From positions 1 to 64,000 of the forward strand of contig JAMCCL010000145.1 of the NCBI GenBank assembly GCA_024516035.1: a stretch of 64,000 bases of DNA, given 5' to 3'. This document shows positions 21,577 to 29,330 of this stretch, one piece after another. The translations under genes were made by a program, and so were the position numbers. Position 1 is the first letter of the stretch. Each line of letters opens with the position of its first letter. Source of the DNA: Bactericera cockerelli. Its lineage: Eukaryota > Arthropoda > Insecta > Hemiptera > Triozidae. The notes under the pieces were generated by a model that had not been told where the DNA came from, did no database searches, and was given only the letters and a program-made list of their open reading frames with translations.

Positions 21577-21780
21577 ACAACTTTGTTTAGTGTTTTCTCT
21601 GAACTTTTGTGTTTTTAAACGACAGCATCAAACACAGGTGTGAGTAAAAGGACCGTGCACATTATTAAAAAAAATGTTAGAGCGGGACTTGCTCTCCTTA
21701 GCATGTCGTCACAACATTCTAGAAGTTGTCTTGAGAAGCGTCTTTGACTGTAAAATGTAGTAGAACTAAACCTCATCCAG
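21058..21780 (-). pseudogene. Broken transposon-like ORF, left copy
   Basis: Read on the minus strand from about 21,780, an open frame runs through the loop into the left arm. It is interrupted by TAA at about 21,616 and by a one-base insertion near 21,338. Recognisable stretches are LLECCDDMLRRASPALTFFL, KHKSSEKTLNKVVYHLWYL, NAEIVGLGFFDPTLSHDEK, RIKDIPAYVRGGLKEFITNE and, after the frameshift, KRGVKLMSDFSDLLTREE. It resembles the C-terminal part of an uncharacterised metazoan protein family often found in mobile DNA; this is recalled, not tested. No catalytic motif is visible in the part present. The 5' end is missing or diverged beyond about 21,780. Confidence 0.6.
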
Positions 21781-22023
21781 ATAATTTATATGAGAGCGCG
21801 ATGAGCTCAGTGGTTAAGCACCGCTTGCCATGCGGAAGGTCCTGGGTTCGATCCCCCGTGCCGACAAAAATTTGTATTCTTAATTTGGTTACAATTGTTT
21901 GTAAGGGATACCTTCCGGTGCGCTCGTGTTGACCCAGCACCTAAATGGGAAGTATTATGTCACTTCTCGGGAGGCATACTACAACACAGACCACAAGCGT
22001 CTACAGTAGCTCCTGCTTCATGG
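21577..22023. other. Loop between IR1 arms
   Basis: 447 bases separate the inverted arms. The left part (to about 21,780) continues the broken minus-strand ORF of the left copy and has no counterpart beside the right arm. The right part is SINE family E, which ends exactly where the right arm starts. The arms are therefore asymmetric: the left copy of the element extends about 200 bases further than the right. Confidence 0.75.
21794..22023 (+). repeat. tRNA-Gly-derived SINE, family E reference copy
   Basis: The head contains an A box in GAGCTCAGTGGTTAAGCA, then an anticodon arm with stem CCGC/GCGG around a TTGCCAT loop. That places GCC at the anticodon, as in tRNA-Gly. The B box GGGTTCGATCCCC follows. 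The body has CCTTCCGGTGCGCTCGTGTT, GGGAAGTATTATGTCACTTC, TCGGGAGGC, and ACCACAAGCGTCTACAGTA. A degraded copy is at 43,880-44,085 and a fragment at 8,800-8,855. The acceptor ends do not pair well, so it is a SINE head and not a working tRNA gene. Confidence 0.8.
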
Positions 22024-22513
22024 CTATCACCTGTGGTACTTGAATGCCGAAATTGTTGGCTTGGGATTTTTCGATCCAACTTTGTCACATGATGAAAAGT
22101 CTGGAATGGCTGCAAAGCTTTTCAGTTTTCTGATGATACAGAGGGGCAAAAATGTCAACATTACAGTACGAATAAAAGACATACCAGCTTATGTGAGAGG
22201 GGGCCTTAAAGAGTTCATTACTAACGAAACATTTCTTTTCTTTATTCGATTTGTCATAAAAACTGACTTTTTGAGGGGAGACCCCTAAATATGTCATGGT
22301 GAGCCTCAGTATCAGAAAGCACTTAAAATTGTACAATCCCTTAAAGTTGTAAACGACACAGCAAGAGAGGCGTTAAGTTGATGAGTGACTTCAGCGACTT
22401 ACTAACTAGAGAGGAATGTCAGAAACAGTCTGTCCCACAAGTTGTGAGTAAATGTAGGAGACTCTATCCTGATTCTTCAAAAAGTTCCCTCTCTACCCCT
22501 TTCCCAACAAACT
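22024..22513 (+). pseudogene. Broken transposon-like ORF, right copy
   Basis: The frame starts inside the arm with HLWYLNAEIVGLGFFDPTLS. No true start codon is visible, since the ORF begins at a TTG within that phrase. It continues through KDIPAYVRGGLKEFITNE and FFIRFVIKTDFLRGDP to a TAA at 22,286-22,288. The same frame then reads on as ICHGEPQYQKALKIVQSLKV until one missing base near 22,364 shifts it. In the shifted frame LMSDFSDLLTREECQKQSV and PQVVSKCRRLYPDSSKSSL follow, ending at TAA near 22,513. The acidic SSDD repeat of the left copy is replaced here by a different stretch. Two disabling lesions make it non-functional. Confidence 0.6.
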
Positions 22514-23147
22514 AAGTTAAGTTTTACTGCTTAATTTGTATTTTTTTGACGAAATGTTACCTATTTGCACTTTTAATTTTAGATATTTGTATTTCTACAA
22601 TAAAAAAATGAGAATAACTTTGACGTAATATGTTTGTATTATTATTTTGTTTTTCTGGCCATGCCTTAACCTGTCAGGAACTATCAAGTAGGTAAAAACG
22701 GGTATTTATAGCTTCATAATGTGTCAAAAAATCATTCAAAACTAATCTTGTAACATTTATATGTATAAGTTTTATAAATCATAAGTATTTTCACCCATTA
22801 TCCTATCATGCCTTAGATGCTCTACTTTGGGTACCTGGCCCGTTTTCGACTACATATTCTAAATTTAGTCAGTAACCATTAAGATTTCGGGAACTAGTAT
22901 TAAACAAAAAAGTAAAGCCAACAAAATGTTCTTTCATTTGATATATCTTTAATGCTCGTATGATTTTTCGTTCTCGAGTTATAGCCGAAAATGTCAGCTC
23001 AACCTCGAAAATTTGGCAAATTTCCAAACTTTGAGGCCAGAGCGGGTCCTGTTAACGTACTCTGATTGCCTTGAAATTTTGTCTATCTCAATTTCTGCAA
23101 AAGCCGAACTCATTTCTGCCTGAGCGTTGTAAAATTTCTGACATTTT
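22024..23147 (+). repeat. Right arm of 2.7-kb inverted repeat (element IR1)
   Basis: Mirror image of 20,455-21,576. The inner end is CTATCACCTGTGGTACTTGA and the outer end GCCTGAGCGTTGTAAAA. The coding part lies at 22,024-22,510. The remainder is non-coding, with an AATAAA at about 22,600, then CCTGTCAGGAACTATCAAG and a block with TTTTCGTTCTCGAGTTATAG. Since both outer ends are the same 3' end, the two copies are arranged head-to-head. Confidence 0.9.
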
Positions 23148-23190
23148 TTTCTTACCTCTATGAGATAAAACCAGTCTAATATACATACAC

Positions 23191-23599
23191 GGATAATTAT
23201 GGATATACCATTATAACTACAAGACTCAAATCAAGAAAGAGTTTCCTTCAAACCACCGAACCCATAAACGGCAGCAGCGAAGCTCGGGAAATGGAAATCT
23301 GGAGCACTTTCTCATCAGAGCCACTGATTGACCCAAAGGAAGGACCCCCACCTGGCTCTAACCAACCCTACACCACCTGGAAATCCCTGAACCGGTTAAG
23401 AACAGGAGTATCTAGATGCAAGTACAACCTAAGGAAATGGGGATACTCAGACAACGCTGACTGTGAATGTGGAGAAGTACAGACTCACGACCACCTTCTG
23501 ATTTGTAACCAGCTCGACCATTAATGCAACCATAATGACCTGATGGAAGCAAACGAGTTCGCAATACACGTGGCCAATCACTGGAGATTCAAAATCTAA
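23191..23599 (+). pseudogene. 3' end of Jockey-like non-LTR reverse transcriptase
   Basis: The frame reads SRKSFLQTTEPINGSSEARE and, further on, TTWKSLNRLRTGVSRCKYNL, then RKWGYSDNADCECGEVQTHD and HLLICNQLDH. This is the characteristic C-terminal zinc-binding tail of Jockey-type RT ORFs, with the pattern CxCGxxxTxxHLLxxC. TAA at 23,522-23,524 interrupts it. The same frame then continues CNHNDLMEANEFAIHVANHW to the natural stop at 23,597-23,599. Only about the last 130 codons remain; the endonuclease and the polymerase palm domain are absent, as in a typical 5'-truncated insertion. A smeared second copy lies at 52,464-52,690. Confidence 0.85.
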
Positions 23600-23984
23600 C
23601 AAGTTGGTGACAAGTGGACGGCTTACCAGAGTAAAAAGAAATTAATGTAATAGAATAATTCGAAATGTGAAGGAGGCTCTTAGTAATACTGCGCTACCTA
23701 CAAAAATTGTGAATAGGCCTTGTGCTTCACCACAAATAAAATCATACATATTTGGTCATAGTTACGATGAAGAAGCTTGAATTCTAAGCTGGGAATACAC
23801 AGGCGAGTTGGTTGCGCAAACATGATGCTCGCGATCATTTAGGGCCGAATTATATGAAACAGGATCAAAGTTAAGGTAAGCCAGGCTAACTCTCAAGTCG
23901 GAGTTGAGGGACATTCTGCCTCAACGTAACTTGAATCCGGATTCGGCCCTAAATCCGAGTTTTCAAGCTGTTTTATTATTATTA
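23600..23984. other. Clean spacer with retroelement 3' sequence, no gene
   Basis: The first 60 bases probably are the 3' untranslated region of the Jockey-like copy. The rest is AT-rich and without useful open frames. AGGCCGAATTA...GAATCCGGATTCGGCCCTAA between about 23,840 and 23,956 contains GGGCCGAATT and ATTCGGCCCT, a short self-complementary pair. Confidence 0.45.
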
Positions 23985-24240
23985 ATATTCAACACTTTAT
24001 TAGATATAAATGGACATATGTACAATACAAATATTTATTTTACAAAGAAAAAAATGTAAACAATTTATACAGTAAAAATAAAAAAGAATAGAAAAATATA
24101 GAGAAACATATATGTCCTAACTAAAAGGCGGGGTTATTGCCTATGGCAGACTCTTCCACCCAACCCTTTAAGAAGTGTTCACGGTGTTTCTATGCATTTA
24201 ATTCTCTTTTTTCACAAAAGATAGGGCAGAATAAAATTTA
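23985..24240 (-). repeat. Non-LTR retroelement 3' end, minus strand
   Basis: On the minus strand a short coding tail reads KHREHFLKGWVEESAIGNNP then AF, ending in TAG at 24,121-24,123. It is followed by an A+T-rich 3' region with AATAAAG near 24,000 and a TAA-rich end at about 23,983. The stop, 3' UTR and AATAAA layout is that of a retroelement or retroposed transcript. A stop upstream (NA-stop-KHR) shows the frame is decayed. A smeared copy with CATTGCCTGGGCAATC and CTCTTCCACCCAACC is at 36,780-36,990. The exact clade is uncertain. Confidence 0.55.
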
Positions 24241-24570
24241 ACTTATCAATGCCCGTTTTTTTTTGTTTTGTTTTGTATTTTTTTTTTTAATTTCAGAAAC
24301 CAAGCCACCCCTGGTTGCCGTCTGATATTCATCTGAAAGTATCCCTCCTCAAGCACAAGAGCTTCATACAAGTTATCAGAGTTCAATTTATTCTACAAAC
24401 CCATGCTCTGGAGGGTGGAACAGAATTGAGAGGGGGACCCCTATGTATAAATTAACTCATTATTGTAATTATTTCTATCAAAAATGAAATGGATATATAT
24501 TATACAATATAAATATACTATAGAAAGAAGAAGAAAAAGAAAAAATATGTCAACCATTTTCTAAAAGATA
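24241..24570. other. Clean AT-rich spacer
   Basis: Nothing recognised as a gene. It holds a (T)n-rich patch near 24,260-24,290, then a more complex segment around 24,295-24,430 that could belong to the same repeat as the adjoining minisatellite. An AGAAGAAGAAAAAG patch lies near 24,525. Confidence 0.4.
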
Positions 24571-24862
24571 GACTATAAACAGGGAGTAGACCAGCAGTCT
24601 GGCTGGGGGACTATAAACAGGGAGTAGGCCAGTAGTCTGACTGGGAGACTATAAACAAGGAGCAGACTACTAGTCTAGCTGGGTGATTATAAACAGGGAG
24701 TAGACCAGTAGCCTGGCTGGGGACTATAAACAGGGAGTAGACCAGCATCTGGCTGGAGTATATAATAACAGGGAGCAAACTACTAGTCTGGCTGGGGGAC
24801 TATAAACAGGGAGCAAACTACTAGTCTGGCTGGAGGAATATAAACAGGGAGTAGACCAGTAG
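24571..24862 (+). repeat. 38-bp minisatellite, about 7.7 units
   Basis: The unit is GACTATAAACAGGGAGTAGA-CCAGTAGTCTGGCTGGGG. Units start at 24,571, 24,609, 24,647, 24,685, 24,722, about 24,759, 24,798 and 24,836, a spacing of 38 with one unit of 37. Two variants alternate: GTAGACCAG and GCAAACTACTAG. Each unit contains CTAGTCTGG/CCAGTAG-type words that are partly self-complementary. A related smeared stretch is at 40,684-40,885. There it is followed by the same AAAATGCTGAC word that follows here near 24,929, so the array is part of a dispersed repeat. Confidence 0.92.
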
Positions 24863-25476
24863 GCAAAATTCGGCTGAAAGATTTAACATAAAGGGATAAC
24901 ATCTTTAAAAATTTACAGTTAGTCAAACATGCTGACGTTTGTACTAGATATACATATGTATGACTGTGCTGCTTAATGTGTTGATCATATTACACAAACT
25001 TGTTACATAAAGAAGTTTCTCAGTTGAAAACTTCTGAAAAAGAACTCAATAATTATAAGAAGTGAGAATAATAGTTACTTACTGATTTCCTGTTAATGCT
25101 TACAGCATAACAAGTGTAAACGCAGTAAAAAAAAAAAAAAAAAAATTAAAAAAAAAGAGTCATCGAACAATATATTTAAATCATTAAACTCAAATTTGAT
25201 GGGAAATCTCAATCTCCAATAACCAAACAAACGAATGGATAGCTAACAGAACTAAATTTCTTTGAACTGTCCAACACAATTCGTGGTGGCTTTGTCACAA
25301 TATATTTCTTAAGAAGTCAAAATAAAATTCTCTGACGTCTTCACCAAATATGATATCTTTGAAATTGGGACACAAAACATCATCCCTGGGAGATAACAAA
25401 AGTCAAAAGAGACAATATCACGGCAAATAAGATAATAATAATAAATGGATATGCTGTACAGATATGAATAAATATA
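24863..25476. other. Clean AT-rich spacer
   Basis: No open frame or family recognised. The first 80 bases share words with the region after 40,800, so the dispersed repeat that carries the minisatellite extends to about 24,940. An A run occupies about 25,126-25,156. Confidence 0.45.
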
Positions 25477-25933
25477 CTCACCGACAGAATTAACCGGACA
25501 TTTGCTGTATTTTTTTTGGACTCCATGTATTTCCTCATTGACTGAATTAATAGATACAAATTTTTTTTGTAGTTAAAAATATCTAGGTATTATTGTTTTG
25601 ATAAAAAATTAACAATATGGAGATTAATACTTAACAAAAAACATATTTAACTTATTCATTCATTTTTTGAATGCTATAGAAAACAAACAAAATGAAAATT
25701 TATAATTCATAGAGAACTTTTTTTGAATTTATTTAATAAAACTTAGGTACCGGAAGAATTAAACATGTGTCTTCTGTGCAGTGTTAATCTCCATACCGTT
25801 GGTTCTCTATTGAAAACAATAATACCTTGAAAATTTTAACTACAAAAAAGTTAAATCAGATTTAGTCCGCAAGGAAATACATGGAGTCAAATTTGAAAAA
25901 CAGCGAATGTCCTATTAATTTTGCCGGTCAGTG
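25477..25933. mobile_element. MITE with ~190-bp terminal inverted repeats (Tc1/mariner-like)
   Basis: The ends CTCACCGACAGAATTAACCG and, on the other strand, CACTGACCGGCAAAATTAAT are imperfect inverted repeats. They are flanked by TA at 25,475-25,476 and 25,934-25,935. The pairing continues inwards through GACATTTGCTG, GACTCCATGTATTTCCT, TTTTGTAGTTAAAA, AGGTATTATTGTTTT and ATATGGAGATTAA, to about 190 bases per arm around a ~75-base centre. TA flanks and ends of this type fit the Tc1/mariner superfamily. There is no coding capacity, so any movement would need a transposase from elsewhere. Confidence 0.85.
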
Positions 25934-25935
25934 TA

Positions 25936-26400
25936 GATATATGTTATTTATGGACATAATAGAGATAAAGAAAAATGAGATAGACAATCTGAATGGAAAT
26001 TTCACATGCCATTGACTTTGGAGAAAAATGAAAGAAAGAAAAAGAGAACAAAAGAAAGAAAGACAAACAAATAAACAGAAAAGAAGCCAAGAGAATTCTG
26101 AAAGACAAGATATCTTATTTCGGATTTGTTTTGACACTTTCGTGACATCTTCAATATCTTCATATTATGATGAGAATGGTTCCAATATTTGCCACAATGA
26201 AATCCACAGGAAGTTAAATGATACGTGGAAGTGAGGACTTCTTCTTCTTCTCTGAGTCTTATTCTATTTTTTACTGTAGTTTAAGTTTTAAATCAAGAAA
26301 TAATGCAATAATATTCAATTAAATACAAAAAAGTTAAATAAATAAATATGTAGATATTGTTATTTTATTTTGGGAATAAAGTTAAGTTAAGTTATCATAT
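25936..26400. other. Clean AT-rich spacer with purine-rich patch
   Basis: A GAAAGAAAGAAAAAG-type purine patch at about 26,028-26,095 accounts for open frames on both strands. The rest is ordinary AT-rich DNA with no gene that I can recognise. Confidence 0.45.
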
Positions 26401-26537
26401 TTGTGTTAACCACTTTCGTGATATCACGACTACTCAAACTAGCTTTGCTAAATCTACGCTGATGAAACCGGGACTTGAACCACCGACCTCCAGGTCCAAA
26501 GTCCGCTGCCTTATCGATCAAGCTACTGAGGGTCGGT
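26401..26537 (-). repeat. tRNA-derived SINE, family C reference copy
   Basis: On the minus strand it begins CCTCAGTAGCTTGATCGATA (A box region), then GGCAGCGGACTTTGGACC, then the B box GGTTCAAGTCCC. The TTTGGA at the anticodon position recalls Gln or Lys tRNAs, without certainty. The body includes words complementary to CTACTCAAACTAGCTTTGCT and CACTTTCGTGATATC. At least seven more or less complete copies occur in the window, nearly all on the minus strand. Confidence 0.8.
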
Positions 26538-26861
26538 TTGTATTTTGGGAATATTACAAGGGTTGGCATATTGACATACATTTTATATAAAATATTCGTA
26601 GATAGCAATGTGATCATGAAAAGTGAGAAGAAAAAATTGTACCAATTAAGAGAGGGGAAGTATCCAAAAACGTATGAAACTTAAGCATGCTTAAGTTTTA
26701 CACAAATAAAAGTTAAATTAAATATTTTTGTGTTCCTCTTTGAGCCTTATCTATTTTTTAAATCAATAAATGTTATAATGTCCGATTAAATTCGCAAAGT
26801 CAGAGGATTCAATTAGAATTTTTTTAGTAGTTGAAGGAATGATCATTCAAATTTGTTTATT

Positions 26862-26889
26862 TAGTAGTAGTATTAGTAGTAGTAGTATA
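26862..26889. repeat. (TAG)n microsatellite
   Basis: TAGTAGTAGTATTAGTAGTA continues for about nine trinucleotide units with one interruption. It is simple-sequence DNA. Confidence 0.8.
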
Positions 26890-26987
26890 TTTTTTATTTT
26901 GTAATAAAATTTTGTTACAAATTTGTTTATCTATCTACCATTCACCATTATAAGTTTGTTTGTCTTATATCCAGGTTTGACTGTATA

Positions 26988-27375
26988 CAGGGTGTTTCAG
27001 AAAAGTGTGCCTTTATTTTAACCACGTGTTATATGGACCTTTTTAGGGGGGGTCAAGTCTATAACAAGAAGGGCGAAAGTGCTTCCTAAGAGAGGTACAC
27101 GCCTCTAAATGTTCTTTTAAAAAAATCTAAGATTTTGAATTTCGCCTTACCCGTAAGAGTTGTTGAAACACGGAAAAAAATCGACTCCCAATACAAGATA
27201 ACGCCGTTATTTTGATGTGGAAATCGAGGTCATTGCACTCTCAGGGCCGGCTACAGGAGGCCACGTGTATCTCCCTTATGAAGCACTTTCGCCCTTTTTG
27301 TTAGAGACTTGACCCCCCTAAAATGGTCCATATAAAACGTGGTCAAAATAAAGGCAACTTTTATGAACCACCCTG
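26988..27375. mobile_element. MITE with ~125-bp terminal inverted repeats, TA flanks
   Basis: The left end CAGGGTGTTTCAGAAAAGTG and the right end, on the other strand CAGGGTGGTTCATAAAAGTT, pair with few mismatches. The match continues inwards through GCCTTTATTTTAACCACGT, ATATGGACC, TTTTAGGGGGGTCAAGTCT, AACAAGAAGGGCGAAAGTGC and AGAGGTACACG. TA lies directly outside each end (26,986-26,987 and 27,376-27,377). The 388-base element has no ORF. The symmetry and TA flanks indicate a non-autonomous DNA transposon, probably of the IS630/Tc1/mariner group. Confidence 0.9.
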
Positions 27376-27464
27376 TATTGATTTCCTTTCAATTTTGAAG
27401 TCTCCTGTTTTATTTAATTTTCCTACTCCTGTTAAGAATGCAATCCCAAGTCCCTCAACTTACC

Positions 27465-27800
27465 AGCCTCTGTGGCGTAATGGTTATGATTACTGCTCGT
27501 AGTTCAAAGATCCCAAGTTCGGTCCCCGGTTGTGTCAGAATTTTCACACAGAAAATTTTGTTCTCTCCGAATATGTGAGGTTGTCATTTTCGGCCCTGCC
27601 CAGGCTGGGTGAGGTTAATGTGGGTAGCTGGTACGATTCCCAGCAAATGGAAAACCCCCGTCCTGACACTCCTGACTATCTCAAATCAGGACGTTAAATT
27701 GGACATCAAACGAGCTTAGACATTAGATCTGGGCGTCCATAATATAATCGTCTCACCACTGTAATATAGGTATCTTGCCTGACACGGAATTATTTTTATT
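27465..27800 (+). repeat. tRNA-derived SINE, family A reference copy
   Basis: The head CCTCTGTGGCGTAATGGTTA contains the A box and CAAGTTCGGTCCCC near 27,511-27,525 is the B box. The body has GTGAGGTTGTCATTTTCGGC, GGTTAATG, AGCTGGTACGATTCCCAG, AATGGAAAACCCCCGTCC and AATCAGGACGTTAAATTGGA. The 3' end is an AT-rich AATTATTTTTATT. Degraded copies occur at 3,751 and 14,355. Confidence 0.8.
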
Positions 27801-28002
27801 AAAACACTTTTTTGGTGTCCTGAGCACCTGAGGCTATGATTCGTCCAGAAATGTGAAACTCTTGGTAGGTCAAATTTTTGACAAGTACAATATTACATGC
27901 CAGAGGAGGCATTCTATTACCTGACGACTAAGAAATATTATCAAGATCTGATAAGAGGAGACTGATAACGTCGGGACCCCACACATCGCACAAGCCTTCA
28001 GT

Positions 28003-28052
28003 CTTGAGATCCAGAGGTTACGAGTTCGATCATTGGCGCTGACGGATTTTTT
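28003..28052 (+). repeat. tRNA-like fragment (possible SINE head)
   Basis: CAGTCTTGAGATCCAGAGG is followed by TTACGAGTTCGATCATTGGC, which has a B-box-like core. No complete cloverleaf is visible. A T-run and AT-rich sequence follow, as after a SINE head. Confidence 0.4.
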
Positions 28053-28104
28053 TTCAACAGGATTTCCTCCAAAGAAATTTAAAAATTCTGTATAAAATAT
28101 GAAT

Positions 28105-28225
28105 TATATTATCTCTCTCTCTATTTCTTACTCTTTCTCTTTCTCTCTCCCTCATTCTATTTCTATTTCTCTCTTTCTCTCACTCTTTCTCTGTCTATCT
28201 CTCTCTTCTTCCTCTCTCTCTCAAT
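28105..28225. repeat. CT-rich simple repeat
   Basis: Alternating CT and TTTCT units run for about 120 bases with only a few purines. It lies in clean sequence, so the composition is real. Confidence 0.8.
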
Positions 28226-28332
28226 TTTATCACTCGAATGCTCGAGAATCAAGATCCATGAATCCAAGATAATATTCAGTGACTCTGTTTACATATGTTT
28301 TATACATATCGCAAAAAAACACCAAAATGAAC

Positions 28333-28431
28333 ACCTTTGTATATTTGTATTTGTTTTGTAAAGATACCTTTGTATATTTGTATTTGTTTTGTAAGGATAC
28401 CTTTGTAACTTTGTATTTGGTTTTGCAAAGA
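28333..28431 (+). repeat. 33-bp tandem repeat, three units
   Basis: Units start at 28,333, 28,366 and 28,399, each close to ACCTTTGTATATTTGTATTT followed by GTTTTGTAAAGAT. The period is a multiple of three, which keeps open frames on both strands (28,230-28,586 minus and 28,279-28,479 plus). No start context, codon bias or homology supports translation. I treat the frames as a by-product of the repeat. Confidence 0.85.
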
Positions 28432-28840
28432 ACCAGGAGAAGTGATCTAGAGAAATATTTGTATAATATTTGTAAATAGATGTGTACCATAAATGTAAAT
28501 AATTTGAAATCCTCATATCTATGTATCTGTTTTGTAAATACACCTAACTGATCTGCGCCTTTGTGATGGACAGTTAGATTACACACTTTAACTTATATAG
28601 GTATTTATTTTGGTCTGTAGAAGAAAAAAAAAAAATATGTATTTCGTTTTGTTTTGTTCTGTAAAGAAAAGAAAAAAAATCTTATCTTAATTTTGTTAAT
28701 ATTGTAAATTGGTTATGTACCGTAAAATATACAATCCTGGGGGTATTTATATTATTATTATCATTTTAAAATAAATAAAAATATCAAATTATTTTGAAAA
28801 GTTGGGTCCCCTACAATCACATAATAAAAAAAAAATACAA

Positions 28841-28910
28841 CCCAGTAGCTTAGATAAAGCTAGGGATTTGTTCCTAGTCTGGGGTTCAAGTCCCAAGTTC
28901 ACAAAGATTC
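28841..28910 (+). repeat. tRNA-like sequence (SINE head, separate family)
   Basis: CCCAGTAGCTTAGATAAAGC carries an A-box-like stretch and GGGGTTCAAGTCCC near 28,881-28,894 is a good B box with a T-arm. The stretch between can form an anticodon stem (CTAGG/CCTAG). The acceptor ends do not pair clearly. An A-rich region follows. Confidence 0.5.
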
Positions 28911-29019
28911 GTGAAGCAATTTTTTACTGAATTTTATGATATTTTATGATCTCATACGATTAACAACAAATAAATGAAAATTTAATAAAAACAAAAAAAA
29001 AAACTAGACAATTAAAACA

Positions 29020-29312
29020 TAAAAAAAACAAAATACTTCCGATTTTCTAATATTCAAAAATTTCTCGGAAGAATATCTACTCAATACAGCTACTTAACTA
29101 CTAAATACGTACAGAATTTACTTAGGTGTAAATTATTGAAACGTTCTTATGGACCTTCTCAATTTACACCAACCCGTAACTTAAGTAATCTTAAGAGAAC
29201 CAAGTCGTTTAAAAAAAAAAAACGAACACAAATAACACAATACTTCCGATTATACATTTCTCGGAATAAAAAATTTTTTGTTCAATAATATCATTTAGCT
29301 ACTAAATGTGGG
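29020..29312. repeat. Diverged direct duplication of ~80 bp, ~210 bp apart
   Basis: AAATACTTCCGATT...TTTCTCGGAA...GCTACTTAACTACTAAAT at 29,030-29,107 is repeated in modified form at 29,238-29,310 (CAATACTTCCGATT, TTTCTCGGAA, TTAGCTACTAAAT). The second copy lacks about 12 bases near its start and gains others. It is either a local duplication or two copies of one repeat. Confidence 0.6.
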
Positions 29313-29330
29313 TATAAGTGCACGGGGAAA

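Noticed and set aside
21794..21866. A functional tRNA-Gly(GCC) gene
   Set aside because: The anticodon arm and B box are good, but the acceptor ends do not pair, and the sequence continues into a body shared with other copies. It is a SINE head.
20455..23147. The inverted repeat as a fold-back (missed-adapter) read artefact
   Set aside because: A fold-back artefact would mirror all sequence outwards from one centre with near identity. Here the arms are separated by an asymmetric loop, differ by substitutions and indels, and end abruptly at both outer ends.
24571..24862. A CRISPR array
   Set aside because: The 38-bp units are directly adjacent with no unique spacers, and the surrounding DNA is eukaryotic with SINEs and retroelements.
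28230..28586. 118-codon minus-strand frame with an 11-residue repeat
   Set aside because: The frame stays open because the DNA repeat has a 33-bp period. Frames on both strands stay open for the same reason, and no coding signature lies outside the repeat.
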